Assembly (NCBI GenBank): GCA_019163335.1
Contig: JAFLKM010000015.1
Span: 1 to 38,162, forward strand
DNA from: Desulfobulbaceae bacterium
GTDB lineage: Bacteria > Desulfobacterota > Desulfobulbia > Desulfobulbales > Desulfocapsaceae
Length of the DNA: 38,162 nucleotides
Direction of reading: 5' to 3'
Part shown: positions 23,248-31,747 of the stretch, piece after piece
Layout: the number at the start of each line of letters is the position of its first letter
Position numbering within the stretch: the first letter of the stretch is position 1
Notes under the pieces: model-generated
The model's input: only the letters and a program-made list of their open reading frames with translations
The model's database searches: none
What the model was told of the DNA's origin: nothing
Made by a program: the position numbers and the translations under genes

Positions 23248-24746
23248 CAGGGTTTCTCCGTTGGTGCTGGTTTCTGGGTTGGCTGGGCGGGCGGTGGATT
23301 CAGATCAATGCCGTAATCCTCGGCAAGCTGGTTCTCCTGGGCCTGCTCTGCCAGCATCTCTTCAAAATCCTCGCCAAGCTCGGCAAGGATGCGGGTTCTG
23401 GTGGTGAGCTTATTGGCCAGGCCCTCGGTATTGGCCTGTTCGTCCTTGAGCGGATCAACCCACTCCCAGCCCCGACCGACAAAGACCGGGTTGGCGTACT
23501 TGTCAAAATTAGCCACAGACAGGCGGCTGTTGGGTCCGCGCTTGCCGCTTGCCACCACGATCAGGCCAAAGGACAGGGCCATGGTCAGCCAGGACTCGTA
23601 CACCGGGAGGCAGAGCTGCTCAATCAGCAGCTGCTGTATGTCGCGGTAGGATTCGCGTGAGTTGATTGTCCCCTGCCGGATACTGGAAAAGGAGACGGAT
23701 TCGAGGTCGTTGGACAGCTCAGCATAGGAGGCGCCGGGCAGACCGCACGAGGCCCCCTTGATCTGCCGTTTGACAAATCCGTCATACTCGCCGGAGGGAT
23801 AGGCCGGGTCGAAGGCCTTGAAATCGTAGCCCACCGGCAGGACGTCAAACTGGCCTGGTTCGGCGGTGATCTCTGATTTTCCGGGCAGGAATGTGTCTCC
23901 GTTTTCCGGCAGGGTCTTGTCCGGGTCGCGCAGGAAAAAGCCCATCTTGCTGGCACCGGTGCGGGCGTTGATAATCGCGGCCTCTTCGTATGCACCGAGG
24001 TGGTGCAGACGGGTCATGACGCTGGAGGTCCATGGGATTCCGCGCGTTTGTCCAGGGCGCAGCTGTTTATAGATGTGGAGCATTTCGTCGGCGGGGATGC
24101 GGATGGTGCGTCCGGAGGTGTGGCCCAGGTTGAAGTCGCCTGGGTGGCGCTCAAAGACATGGTAGGCAATGGGACGGTCGAAGGGGTTCAGCTCGACGCC
24201 CATGCGGATGGTGTTGCCATTCTCCAGGGTGTCGTTTTTATTGATGTCCACCATATCCGCCTCGATAAACTGAAGGGCGAAGTGGAAGGAGTTGACGGAT
24301 GGGGCCGAAATCCGGCGGACAAAGATCTCGCCATCACGGGCCATGGAAATCAAGGCCAGTTTCTGGGCGGCTGCCCAGGACAGGCGGCCGGTGACGTCAC
24401 AGATTCCGCGCTTGCCCCAATCGCTCCAGGATTTCTCAACGGCGGCATTGGCGTCACGGTCAAGCTTTCCGTCGCCGCCCCGCGATTTCATCTGCAGGCG
24501 GATGCCGCGTGGGCCGATGACCTTGTTGGAGAGCAGCTCCAGGTAGCCGGCCACATAATCGTTATTCTCCGCCAGATCGCGGGATCTCCCCCGTAAGACC
24601 GGCAAAGAGAAACGCAGGGTGGAATCGGCGGATTGCATGGATGCCTTCCAGGAGGAGGTGAGGCGGTCCAGCCGTGCCCCGGCAAAGTCGCGGCGTTGTT
24701 TTTTGGCAGGGGTCGGCGTAAAGATTCGGGAAAGAAATTTTATCAT
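23247..24746 (-). CDS. Portal protein (lambda gpB-like family)
   Basis: A 499-residue protein forming the dodecameric DNA gate of the head. Family features include N-D-Y-V-A-G-Y-L near residue 60, R-D-G-E-I-F-V-R-R, G-V-E-L-N-P-F-D-R-P-I-A-Y-H-V, P-A-D-E-M-L-H-I-Y, R-P-G-Q-T-R-G-I-P-W and a C-terminal Gln/Ala-rich helix with a Pro tail. The order terminase, connector, portal, protease-capsid is that of lambda-like packaging modules. The start and stop overlap neighbours by 4 and 1 bases. Confidence 0.9.
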   Translation of the reverse strand: MIKFLSRIFTPTPAKKQRRDFAGARLDRLTSSWKASMQSADSTLRFSLPVLRGRSRDLAENNDYVAGYLELLSNKVIGPRGIRLQMKSRGGDGKLDRDANAAVEKSWSDWGKRGICDVTGRLSWAAAQKLALISMARDGEIFVRRISAPSVNSFHFALQFIEADMVDINKNDTLENGNTIRMGVELNPFDRPIAYHVFERHPGDFNLGHTSGRTIRIPADEMLHIYKQLRPGQTRGIPWTSSVMTRLHHLGAYEEAAIINARTGASKMGFFLRDPDKTLPENGDTFLPGKSEITAEPGQFDVLPVGYDFKAFDPAYPSGEYDGFVKRQIKGASCGLPGASYAELSNDLESVSFSSIRQGTINSRESYRDIQQLLIEQLCLPVYESWLTMALSFGLIVVASGKRGPNSRLSVANFDKYANPVFVGRGWEWVDPLKDEQANTEGLANKLTTRTRILAELGEDFEEMLAEQAQENQLAEDYGIDLNPPPAQPTQKPAPTEKP

Positions 24747-25294
24747 CTGAACCTCACCAGCAGGGTGTTGCCGGAATCAAGACCGGCGGCGATTCGTGCC
24801 GCTGCCTCTTCGGCTGCCACCTCATGCATCAGGCGGGTGCGCATGGCAAGCAGTTCGGCGGGGGAATGGCGCTCAATCCGCTTGCCGTTGATCTCCAGCA
24901 TGCGCTGGGTCAAGGTTCCGGTTCCGAGCAAGGCCGCATTGATGGCGGCAAGGATCAGGCGGGCGGTGCTTTTCTTGGGGGTGGAGCTTGCAAAATTGGC
25001 CCGCACGATGGTCCGGCCACTGGCGACGGTGTGGCGTTCGGCGGCATTGGTCACATAGGATTGCCAGTCGTAGGTGTCGGCAGCCCAGAGGGCCGATTCG
25101 GCAGCGGTGACGGTGACCAGGTGGGATGATCCGGACGCGGCGGAAGAAAAGGCGATCTTTGCCGAGGAGGAGAGCAGGACATAGGAGAGCACCCAGCCAT
25201 CCGAGGCGGGATAGTCGGCCAGGGAAATGGACCAGGTCAGGGAGTCGCCGGCAGTAACCTCAACCGGCTCGATGGTGGGAATTGGGATGCTCAT
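24743..25294 (-). CDS. Head-tail joining protein, gpW-like C-terminus with beta-sandwich N-terminus
   Basis: A 183-residue protein. The N-terminal ~100 residues look like a small beta-sandwich (V-E-V-T-A-G-D-S-L-T-W-S-I-S-L). The C-terminal ~75 residues contain L-E-I-N-G-K-R-I-E-R-H-S-P-A-E-L-L-A-M-R-T, similar to gpW-type connector proteins (short helix, hairpin with G-K-R-V, then a helix). It sits just before the portal gene, as gpW does in lambda. The two-domain build would be a fused connector. Confidence in the family is moderate. Confidence 0.6.
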   Translation of the reverse strand: MSIPIPTIEPVEVTAGDSLTWSISLADYPASDGWVLSYVLLSSSAKIAFSSAASGSSHLVTVTAAESALWAADTYDWQSYVTNAAERHTVASGRTIVRANFASSTPKKSTARLILAAINAALLGTGTLTQRMLEINGKRIERHSPAELLAMRTRLMHEVAAEEAAARIAAGLDSGNTLLVRFR

Positions 25295-25691
25295 GGTCGT
25301 AATGATAGACCATGGCCATTTTTTTGTTTAGGGACGATAAATGACGATAACGGGTGATAATGACAATAAATGCATTTTTAAAAAAATAATTTTTCAGGAT
25401 TTGAGCCTTGATGGGTGGCTGTACGTTGTGTATAGTACACAACATGAACAGCAAGGAAATCATAAAACAGCTTGAGGCTGAGGGCTGGGTTCTTCGTGGG
25501 GTAAAGGGTTCGCACCATGTTTTTACCCATCCTTTACGGCCTGGCTTAACCCCATCCTTCCCGGCTGGTTGCGGGCGGCAAGCCTTTGCCTTTCTTTGAG
25601 CCCGCTCCGTGACGGACTGGAACCACTGAAAATCCATCCGTGTTGCTCCAACCAATCCGGTTCGGGTGGTTTTAAAGATCCCGTCGTTCAT
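25260..25691 (-). CDS. Doubtful ORF with chimeric tail (N-terminal phage part, C-terminal noise)
   Basis: ATG 25691 has a strong AAGGAG site 7 bases upstream, so translation very likely starts here: M-N-D-G-I-F-K-T-T-R-T-G-L-V-G-A-T. From about residue 40 the protein becomes Lys/Pro/Arg-rich and then low quality; this stretch is antisense to the hicA remnant on the other strand. It also overlaps the next gene by 35 bases. I infer that a small phage protein lost its original 3' end when hicA-like DNA was inserted. The first ~40 codons are credible; the rest probably is not functional. Confidence 0.45.
   Translation of the reverse strand: MNDGIFKTTRTGLVGATRMDFQWFQSVTERAQRKAKACRPQPAGKDGVKPGRKGWVKTWCEPFTPRRTQPSASSCFMISLLFMLCTIHNVQPPIKAQILKNYFFKNAFIVIITRYRHLSSLNKKMAMVYHYDHEHPNSHHRAG
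25426..25442. promoter_or_regulatory. 17-bp palindrome before the hicA remnant (possible operator)
   Basis: TTGTGTA-TAG-TACACAA is a perfect inverted repeat of 7-bp arms with a 3-bp centre, ending one base before ATG 25444. Toxin-antitoxin operators commonly take this form and position. The antitoxin gene is absent from the window. Confidence 0.6.
25444..25599 (+). pseudogene. hicA: hicA mRNA-interferase toxin remnant (truncated)
   Basis: The first ~30 codons match HicA: M-N-S-K-E-I-I-K-Q-L-E-A-E-G-W, V-K-G-S-H-H-V-F and T-H-P, including the conserved G-S-H-H that holds the catalytic His. After T-H-P the frame runs into L-R-P-G-L-T-P-S-F and unrelated sequence. The family's P-H-P-K-K-D-L block appears only as P-H-P in another frame, so the C-terminal half is lost. 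No hicB follows. The gene is on the opposite strand to the surrounding packaging operon, a sign of insertion. With the catalytic His but no C-terminal half it is most likely inactive. Confidence 0.7.
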
Positions 25692-25713
25692 TCTGTCTCC
25701 TTCTGATCGATTA

Positions 25714-25932
25714 TTATTCCTGCCACTGTTCCGCCGCAATCTTGCCGTTTTGCTCCAGGGACTCGACACTTTCGATGGTGATCCGCAGGCCCCGGCTGCC
25801 GACCACGGAATCAGGATGCCAGGCGGTAAGCTTGCCTTTTTGCACCAGCCCATAAATAAACCCGGTGGACAGGGAGAAATACTCTGCCACCTCGGGCACG
25901 GTCATGTATCGCTTGACAAATCCTTTTTTCAT
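25714..25932 (-). CDS. Small helix-turn-helix (excisionase/MerR-like) DNA-binding protein
   Basis: A 72-residue protein with M-T-V-P-E-V-A-E-Y-F-S-L-S-T-G-F-I-Y-G-L-V-Q, the winged-helix or excisionase-type fold (helix 1 with V-P-E-V-A, turn, recognition helix S-T-G-F-I-Y), followed by G-L-R-I-T-I-E-S-V. It lies between terminase and connector, with its ATG overlapping the terminase stop. In this position it may help terminase bind DNA or be a regulator; an excisionase role is possible but it is far from the integrase. Confidence 0.75.
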   Translation of the reverse strand: MKKGFVKRYMTVPEVAEYFSLSTGFIYGLVQKGKLTAWHPDSVVGSRGLRITIESVESLEQNGKIAAEQWQE

Positions 25933-27902
25933 CCGTTTTTAAACCTTGTGGAAAAGTTTGATTTTCGGGGCACCAGTCGCGCCTGGGCCTCTTCTTTCCT
26001 GCCGACCAGCGATTTTAGCCGGGCAACCGTCCCTTTGATATCAATGCGCACCGACAACAGGGCAGCCAGGGCATAGGCCCTGAGATCGATGGCCTCATTA
26101 CGGGCGTTGTCGCGGATCTTCTCCCAGACCTCAAAAGATTCCCCGCTGATTTCCTTGGTAACCACATGCTCGGCGGTGAGGTGATCAAACCATTGGGGCG
26201 GGTACTCTTCCGGGATATGGCAATAGCCCGGCCCCGGCTGAGAAAGGCCAAAATAGCCGAACAGCATCGACTTGAGGCGGTTTGTCCCCAGGCTGAACAG
26301 CTGGCAACGGATGTTCCCCAGCTTCTGCCAGTTTGGCCCCTGCACTTCCGGCGCCCGCACCGCCGATGCCCCCTTGATGGCGTAGATCCCGCGTCCCTTG
26401 CGGGGAGAACAGAACTTGTACACCTGCACCGGCAGATATCCGGAATCGACAAAGGCCCTGGTAATCCCCAGGGACTCGCCGCTCTCGTGCTGCCATCGCT
26501 GCATCAGATAGGTGTCGAGCTGATCCCACACCTCCGGCAGGCGGGTGTCGCCATGGAGCACGGCATAGTCCATGCCCCATGACTGGGCGCCAACTCCCCA
26601 GGCAACCACCTCGATCTCGATACGATCCATCTGGATATCGACCCCGGCGGTCAAGGCCCCGGCATCCATGGGGATGGTGGGGGCGTAGGCCTCCATGCGG
26701 TCGATAAGGCCGGCGGTTTCCGGGGTGTTGCCGATTTGCTGGCCATGGATTGACGGTTCAGCCAGAAAGGTATTGTAAAAATTCTTGTGGGCGTTCAGGT
26801 CCAACAGCTTGCCATCCTGCTTGCAGCGCAAAAAAGCGGATGCCACCCGCGACAGTGAAACAAAGGTGGACAGCCATGCAGGGACGTGGAAGGCGATCTT
26901 GCGCGGGCGTTCTTCTTCCAGGTAGGTTGTCATTTTTCGACCATCGTTTTTTGCCTGCCAATGGCCCCCTTGCACCGCCTTGTCTCGCTGCTGATCGCTC
27001 CACTTCGCCTGGCAATGCTCGCACTCGTACCAAGCAAGGTTTTTGATTTCAATTTTTTCCGGGTCACCGCCGCAATCGTGGGGCCAGCGAACCCCGCCGG
27101 GAGCGCCGTCGTCCCCAAAGCGCATCACCTGCCGTCCGTTACAGGACGGGCAGCGCGACACATATTCAAAGATCACCTGGGCTGTGATCATCGCCTGCCA
27201 GATGTATCCGGACTCGGTGGTGGGGCTGGATATTTTCCAGATCCGGCTGGTCCATGGAAAGGTGGTCACCCGGGCCGACCCCAGATGGATCGGATCGGTC
27301 TCGGAATCGTTGCTGGCCTGGTACTTGTCGGTCTCGTCAAAAACCACATAGCGGCACGGCTTATTGGCCAGGCTCGACACCGATCGGCACCATGCCATAT
27401 AGATCGGCATTCCGGACAGCTTCAGCTTGAGCGCCCCGGCATCGTCGTCAAGCCCGGTCATCAGCGAGCGCAGCCGGGGAGAGTGGGTGAACATCGGGGT
27501 GATCCGGTCTTTGCAGTTGTCCTTTGCCGTGCGCTCATCCGGATAGACGTAGAGCACCGGCCCGGCTGCCCGGTCAGCGGCATAGGCGATACAGTTATTG
27601 ACTGCCTCGGACCCGCCGGTTTGCGGCGCCTTGCACAGCGACACCTCCCGTACCGACGGATAAAACGAGGCGTCCATGATCCCGGCAAGATAGGCCGCAA
27701 CCTCATTCCGCCATGGCCCTGGCAGGCTGGACATGGTCACTACCCGATGTCTGGCGCACCATTCCGACACCGCAACGGCCTTGCGCTTGCGAAACACCGA
27801 CCGCTCCGCCCTGGACAGGACGATGGCCAGCGGTGCGGCCGGAAACTTGCCGAGCAAGGCTGGGTCCAGACAGGAGTTGCGGGCGGCGATATTGTTAATC
27901 AT
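25929..27902 (-). CDS. Terminase large subunit, GpA family
   Basis: A 657-residue packaging motor and nuclease. Markers of the GpA family: C-A-R-H-R-V-V near residue 48, the Walker-type loop L-C-K-A-P-Q-T-G-G-S-E, the Walker B-like Y-V-V-F-D-E-T-D, a zinc-like C-P-S-C-N-G-R ... C-E-H-C segment, and the C-terminal nuclease part with D-I-Q-M-D-R-I-E-I-E-V-V-A-W-G and G-Y-L-P-V-Q-V. Gene order and family imply cos-type packaging in the lambda manner. The ATG overlaps the small-subunit stop by 4 bases. Confidence 0.95.
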   Translation of the reverse strand: MINNIAARNSCLDPALLGKFPAAPLAIVLSRAERSVFRKRKAVAVSEWCARHRVVTMSSLPGPWRNEVAAYLAGIMDASFYPSVREVSLCKAPQTGGSEAVNNCIAYAADRAAGPVLYVYPDERTAKDNCKDRITPMFTHSPRLRSLMTGLDDDAGALKLKLSGMPIYMAWCRSVSSLANKPCRYVVFDETDKYQASNDSETDPIHLGSARVTTFPWTSRIWKISSPTTESGYIWQAMITAQVIFEYVSRCPSCNGRQVMRFGDDGAPGGVRWPHDCGGDPEKIEIKNLAWYECEHCQAKWSDQQRDKAVQGGHWQAKNDGRKMTTYLEEERPRKIAFHVPAWLSTFVSLSRVASAFLRCKQDGKLLDLNAHKNFYNTFLAEPSIHGQQIGNTPETAGLIDRMEAYAPTIPMDAGALTAGVDIQMDRIEIEVVAWGVGAQSWGMDYAVLHGDTRLPEVWDQLDTYLMQRWQHESGESLGITRAFVDSGYLPVQVYKFCSPRKGRGIYAIKGASAVRAPEVQGPNWQKLGNIRCQLFSLGTNRLKSMLFGYFGLSQPGPGYCHIPEEYPPQWFDHLTAEHVVTKEISGESFEVWEKIRDNARNEAIDLRAYALAALLSVRIDIKGTVARLKSLVGRKEEAQARLVPRKSNFSTRFKNG

Positions 27903-28468
27903 GCATCCCTTTTTATCGTCACCATAAAGGTGTCGGTGGTGGCGTACTGGTTAAACCATTTACACTTTGCCTCCATCAGCAGTGCGATCATCCTGTCGAC
28001 AAGCTGCACATCTCCCCCGGTCAGCTCGATGATCTCGGCAGACCTGGTATAGACCATGTGGTCAAAACCTGCCTCCAGCACCACCGCCCGTCCGGCCATT
28101 TCAAGCTCGACATCCTCACGGTTGATCAGCTTGCCCTCCATCATTTCCCGCTCAATCTTGGCCTTGGCTGCCTGTTCCTCGGTGCGGTGGATCTCGGCCC
28201 GCAGTTTGCGCTCCTGGAGATCCACAGTCCGCTTGTCCGCCGCATCCATGCCGGTGGCGGTGTCTTTCAGATGCAGTTCGGCATACTTGTCCACATCACG
28301 GAGGCGAAAGCCTTCCGGCTTCTTGGCAAGCAACCGCGCCCGCACATGGTTGGACAGCGCGCTCTTTTCCACCTTAAAGCCTTTGCCCTTGAGGTAAATC
28401 AACACCAGTTGCTGGGTGGCAAAGGCAAGCGGCAATTCTGTCGCCGCATCTGTCATTTTTTCAACCAT
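27899..28468 (-). CDS. Terminase small subunit / DNA-binding packaging protein
   Basis: A 189-residue protein when started at ATG 28468, which has AAGGAG just upstream; the longer frame (to 28597) overlaps the previous gene and has no such site. The N-terminal region contains a winged-helix-like unit with F-K-V-E-K-S-A-L-S-N-H-V-R and R-L-R-D-V-D-K-Y-A. The middle is a long charged coiled coil (L-Q-E-R-K-L-R-A-E-I-H-R-T-E-E-Q). Both fit Nu1-type small terminases that recognise cos. Confidence 0.75.
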   Translation of the reverse strand: MVEKMTDAATELPLAFATQQLVLIYLKGKGFKVEKSALSNHVRARLLAKKPEGFRLRDVDKYAELHLKDTATGMDAADKRTVDLQERKLRAEIHRTEEQAAKAKIEREMMEGKLINREDVELEMAGRAVVLEAGFDHMVYTRSAEIIELTGGDVQLVDRMIALLMEAKCKWFNQYATTDTFMVTIKRDA

Positions 28469-28496
28469 TCTTCTCCTTGCGACCAAGTATCGACCT

Positions 28497-28757
28497 TTAT
28501 TCCCAAAAACTTCCCTTTTTGAGTTTAGCCAGGTGGATCGTGGCATCATAGGCGTCACAGATGTTTTTCGGATTAATCCGATACGCCAGGCCTGCATCCA
28601 AGCCGATCCGCTTGCATCGTGGTTGCATTCCCAGATCCTGCCCGGCTATCCCTTTGATCTGCACCGTGCAAAATTCGTCGCAGATCCGGCAATAGCGGCT
28701 CGCGCAGCCTGTTCGGTAATTCAACCGCTTTTTAATATGGAGTTGAGGTGCTCCCAT
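28497..28757 (-). CDS. Small Cys-rich unknown protein (86 aa)
   Basis: An 86-residue protein with Cys at C-A-S-R-Y-C-R-I-C-D-E-F-C, then two further Cys, and a basic N-terminus. This is a probable zinc-binding or nuclease-related small protein between the replication and packaging blocks. ATG 28757 overlaps the stop of the preceding gene by one base. No family is recognised. Confidence 0.65.
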   Translation of the reverse strand: MGAPQLHIKKRLNYRTGCASRYCRICDEFCTVQIKGIAGQDLGMQPRCKRIGLDAGLAYRINPKNICDAYDATIHLAKLKKGSFWE

Positions 28758-29845
28758 TACGCCACCTCGCCCAGCACAATAATGTCTGCTGCCAGATAAT
28801 TGATGGCGCCCAGCAACTCACGGATGGCGGCATCACGATCAAGGCGTTTAGCCTCGGCTATCTTCTTCCTGGCCTGCCCCCGCGTGAAGCCGTGGCCTTC
28901 GCTGCGGGTGATGGTGCAGATATCCTGCTCCTCAAAGGGCTTATTGTCGGCATGGCGCTCTTTTCCTTTGCCGATTGCCGCCTGGGTGAGGGCGGCATGA
29001 AGCACCTCAGACAGTGCTTCGTATCCGTCAAAAGGCATGGGGGTGAAAATTGACGGCACTGCTTTAGTTTCTTCTTCGGTGCCAGAAATTAAGCCCGACT
29101 GTTTCAGCTGCTCAATCTCCTGAATTAGCGATAGGTTTTCTTTCAGGATCTCGGTTTTCTCGCACGAGAGGGCATCAAAATTTTTCTCAAGACTCTCCAC
29201 GGTGACTGCCAGTCTGCCGTTTGCTGATTTTAGCGCGTATATATTATCCAGCATCTCCATCCGCTCAACCTGAAGATTACTATTACACTCTCGCAGATCC
29301 TTGACCATCTGCTCCAGGTTGGCATAGTCGGCGGTCAGGGTTTCATTGATTCCGGTTATGGTCTCGACGGCGGCTTTTGAGGCCTGGAGCTGGAGCTTTA
29401 GTGTCTTGTAATCATTCGACTCAGCAGCTATTGACGAAAGTTGATCAAGGAAGTCTCCTTCATTTGCGTCTTTCAGCGCGTCAATTAGCAAGTCCGGGCT
29501 TTTATGTGCGGCACGGCGAATATGCTCACAGGTGGCGCAACACTTCTTGTCCAGCACCTTGCGCAGGGTTTTTTCCGGCTTTAAACACATCTCGCACGTC
29601 CCTTGATACGATGTCACAGTTCCCATGTCGATCTCCTTTAGTTTGATAATTGTCAGTTCCGGCGGATACTCCCCGCCGCATTGCTTGCAATACTCATCGT
29701 ATATCGTTGACGTTCCAACACTAGAACCGTATCCGTTGCGTATATCCTGATCCTTATTACGCACCCGGCAGGACCGGTTGAATCCGGCATCGGTCATACT
29801 GGTAATCGCGCCCATGGTTAGCGGGCAGACGCTAACGGTCAGCAT
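28757..29845 (-). CDS. Coiled-coil protein with paired zinc-ribbon-like Cys motifs
   Basis: A 362-residue protein from the start that overlaps the upstream stop (29845). A second start at 29626 has an almost perfect ribosome site (AAAGGAG, 6 bases) and would make a 289-residue form. Both may be used. The longer form adds C-K-Q-C-G-G-E-Y-P. The common part has C-E-M-C-L-K-P-E ... K-K-C-C-A-T-C-E (zinc-like), a long coiled coil (about 90-235 of the short form) and a C-terminal charged segment. The function is unknown; such proteins may regulate or assist replication. Confidence 0.65.
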   Translation of the reverse strand: MLTVSVCPLTMGAITSMTDAGFNRSCRVRNKDQDIRNGYGSSVGTSTIYDEYCKQCGGEYPPELTIIKLKEIDMGTVTSYQGTCEMCLKPEKTLRKVLDKKCCATCEHIRRAAHKSPDLLIDALKDANEGDFLDQLSSIAAESNDYKTLKLQLQASKAAVETITGINETLTADYANLEQMVKDLRECNSNLQVERMEMLDNIYALKSANGRLAVTVESLEKNFDALSCEKTEILKENLSLIQEIEQLKQSGLISGTEEETKAVPSIFTPMPFDGYEALSEVLHAALTQAAIGKGKERHADNKPFEEQDICTITRSEGHGFTRGQARKKIAEAKRLDRDAAIRELLGAINYLAADIIVLGEVA

Positions 29846-30284
29846 GGTTTTCCCTGGCCAGCTGCTCACGCTCCCAGCTACCCAGCGGGCGCATCCGGAG
29901 CAGGTTCTCATGCCTTGGTCTGTCTATGGTGATCGCCCCGCCGAATATCCTTCCGTTACCGCCGCTATTAATCCGCTCCTGCCGGCAGCGTTCCCGTTCT
30001 GTCGCGATCCTTTGCTTGCGCTCTTCCAGAGCGGCTTCTGTTTTGCGCTTCTTTGCTTCCAGGTATTCGTCGATCGGCAGGAATATTGTCGGGTTATCCA
30101 GCCCTCCTGAATTAATCCGCCGATACAGGCAATCATCATTGAGCCCAGTGGCAGCACACAGCTCCTTGCGCGTGTATGTTTTTCCGTCGTCGCATTTGTA
30201 TGTGCACCGTGGCAGCCCCCCCCCTCCAATATTTACCCGCTCGCCGATACTGACAATCATTGTCGGTCGCTTTGTCTTTTTCAT
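29832..30284 (-). CDS. Unknown basic protein with HTH-like unit and G9 tract (150 aa)
   Basis: A 150-residue protein. The start at ATG 30284 overlaps the primase stop (ATGA); the longer frame to 30545 lies in the primase and is rejected. It opens M-K-K-T-K-R-P-T-M-I-V-S, then I-G-G-G-G-L-P-R-C-T-Y-K-C, then T-R-K-E-L-C-A-A-T-G-L, a helix-turn-helix-like unit, and ends in a long Arg/Glu helix. The glycines are encoded by a run of nine G (30216-30224 on the complementary strand). The role is unknown. Confidence 0.7.
   Translation of the reverse strand: MKKTKRPTMIVSIGERVNIGGGGLPRCTYKCDDGKTYTRKELCAATGLNDDCLYRRINSGGLDNPTIFLPIDEYLEAKKRKTEAALEERKQRIATERERCRQERINSGGNGRIFGGAITIDRPRHENLLRMRPLGSWEREQLARENHADR
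30216..30224 (-). repeat. G9 homopolymer tract in coding sequence
   Basis: Nine consecutive C on the + strand (G on the coding strand) encode glycines 31-33 of the 150-residue protein. Any length change would shift the frame and truncate the protein shortly afterwards. Confidence 0.7.
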
Positions 30285-31732
30285 TTTGTCGCCTCCACAC
30301 GGCCAGCCCGAATATAGCTTGCCGCAAAAGTTTCCTTGATATCGACGGTCATTCGTGCCGCCTGCCTCCGCTCTTCCTCTCCCATTCCGGCGCACACCGC
30401 TGTTAGCCTGGAAAGCTCGTTTTTTGAAAAGACAATCTTGCCCTCCATGGTCAACTGATGCCAAAGGGGTTGGTCCTCGGTCACATAACAATCCACCGGC
30501 AGCCCGGCGGCATCGAGATGGCCATGCAAGTTGAAAACCACACATTTTTCTTCCGCTGTAAGAGCCTCTTCCCCTTCCCCCCGAAGGGAACCGCCAGAAA
30601 TATGCATGGGTGCATGGGAAATGGACGGCAATGGTGGAACCAGCCCCCCTTCAACCCATGCTCGCAGATCTCCCTGGTGCTCCTTGACAAAATCTCCAGG
30701 GTCTTTGCCAGCGGTCACGGGCCAATACTTTGCCTGCCGGTAAGCTCGCAGCCATACCGACACGGCGGCTTGTCCTGCCCCTTTTTTCCCGTCCTTATCT
30801 GCATCGGCATCGAGCGCCACCAGAATCACCGGCATGGATGTGAGGATTTCCATCAGATCCATGGTGATTGGCCCCTGCACCGTCCCGATGGCCACCACCA
30901 GCACGTCCTGGTGCGCTGCGGCAACCGCAATGGCGTCAAGCTCTGCTTCCACAATCACCGCTCCACGGCAGGGATGAATGGAATGGATCACCATTGGCTT
31001 GTTACCGCTACCCTCAATCCACACATATTTCCGGTTGGGCAGGAACTTTTCCCGAGCCCAGGAGGGGCGGCGGACCCGCAGGCGATGGACTTCTCCCTTT
31101 ACTCCCATGATCGGGATCACCAGCCCGGCTGGAACCCAGAGCTCCCGTTTTCCGTCACGCTCCGGGCTCAGCCCGATACCGGCCCGGTTGACATGATCGT
31201 TCTTCTGCAGCCAACCAAGGCCGAAGCGCTGCACCGTCGCCATATCGATCCCCCTGGAGGCAAGCCATGTCAGTTGTGCCTTTTGTCCTGAGATGGTTGC
31301 AGCGGCGTCATGGGTGAAGGCAGAGGCCCATGCCTGCCAGAGCTGGTCCGGCTCCTTGACTGTCTGTGACACCGCAAGCTTCCCCTGCTGCTTCTGGCAC
31401 ATTGGCTGCACAGAGTGCTTTTTCACCTGGGTGCGGCGTCCACTGCCATCGCCCATACGACAGCTGCCGTAATTTGGACAGTCGGCCCCTTTGCGACAGG
31501 CAAGACCGGCCTCGTCGTGGGCGGCTCCACAGCTCTTCCCTTCCATTTCACGCAGCCAGGTAATGATGTCCCCGCAGAACCCACAGGAGTAACACTTGAA
31601 GCCGCCATCATCGCGCAGATTAAACTTATCGGAGGTGGTGGATCCGCCACACTTCGGGCACGGCCCAACCCAGCGGTCTGTGCGGCGGTGCAGGTGGTGG
31701 GTGGAGGCTATGGACTCAAGGATGTTTTGCAT
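30281..31732 (-). CDS. DNA primase, CHC2 zinc finger plus TOPRIM
   Basis: A 483-residue protein from ATG 31732, which has AAAGGA upstream; the extra 20 codons of the longer frame read the iteron DNA and are rejected. The N-terminal zinc-binding domain has C-P-K-C-G-G ... C-Y-S-C-G-F-C-G (residues ~25-53). TOPRIM signatures lie at V-I-V-E-A-E-L-D-A-I and V-A-L-D-A-D-A-D-K-D-G. It makes RNA primers at the phage origin together with the D5-type helicase encoded across the iteron region. Confidence 0.85.
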   Translation of the reverse strand: MQNILESIASTHHLHRRTDRWVGPCPKCGGSTTSDKFNLRDDGGFKCYSCGFCGDIITWLREMEGKSCGAAHDEAGLACRKGADCPNYGSCRMGDGSGRRTQVKKHSVQPMCQKQQGKLAVSQTVKEPDQLWQAWASAFTHDAAATISGQKAQLTWLASRGIDMATVQRFGLGWLQKNDHVNRAGIGLSPERDGKRELWVPAGLVIPIMGVKGEVHRLRVRRPSWAREKFLPNRKYVWIEGSGNKPMVIHSIHPCRGAVIVEAELDAIAVAAAHQDVLVVAIGTVQGPITMDLMEILTSMPVILVALDADADKDGKKGAGQAAVSVWLRAYRQAKYWPVTAGKDPGDFVKEHQGDLRAWVEGGLVPPLPSISHAPMHISGGSLRGEGEEALTAEEKCVVFNLHGHLDAAGLPVDCYVTEDQPLWHQLTMEGKIVFSKNELSRLTAVCAGMGEEERRQAARMTVDIKETFAASYIRAGRVEATK

Positions 31733-31747
31733 CGTATTTTCCTTTGG

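Noticed and set aside
26886-28052. Long rightward ORF (388 codons) antisense to terminase
   Set aside because: No motif or ribosome site; the terminase on the other strand is unambiguous.
30285-30545. Upstream extension of the 150-residue protein gene
   Set aside because: It lies wholly inside the primase gene; ATG 30284 overlaps the primase stop and is the better start.
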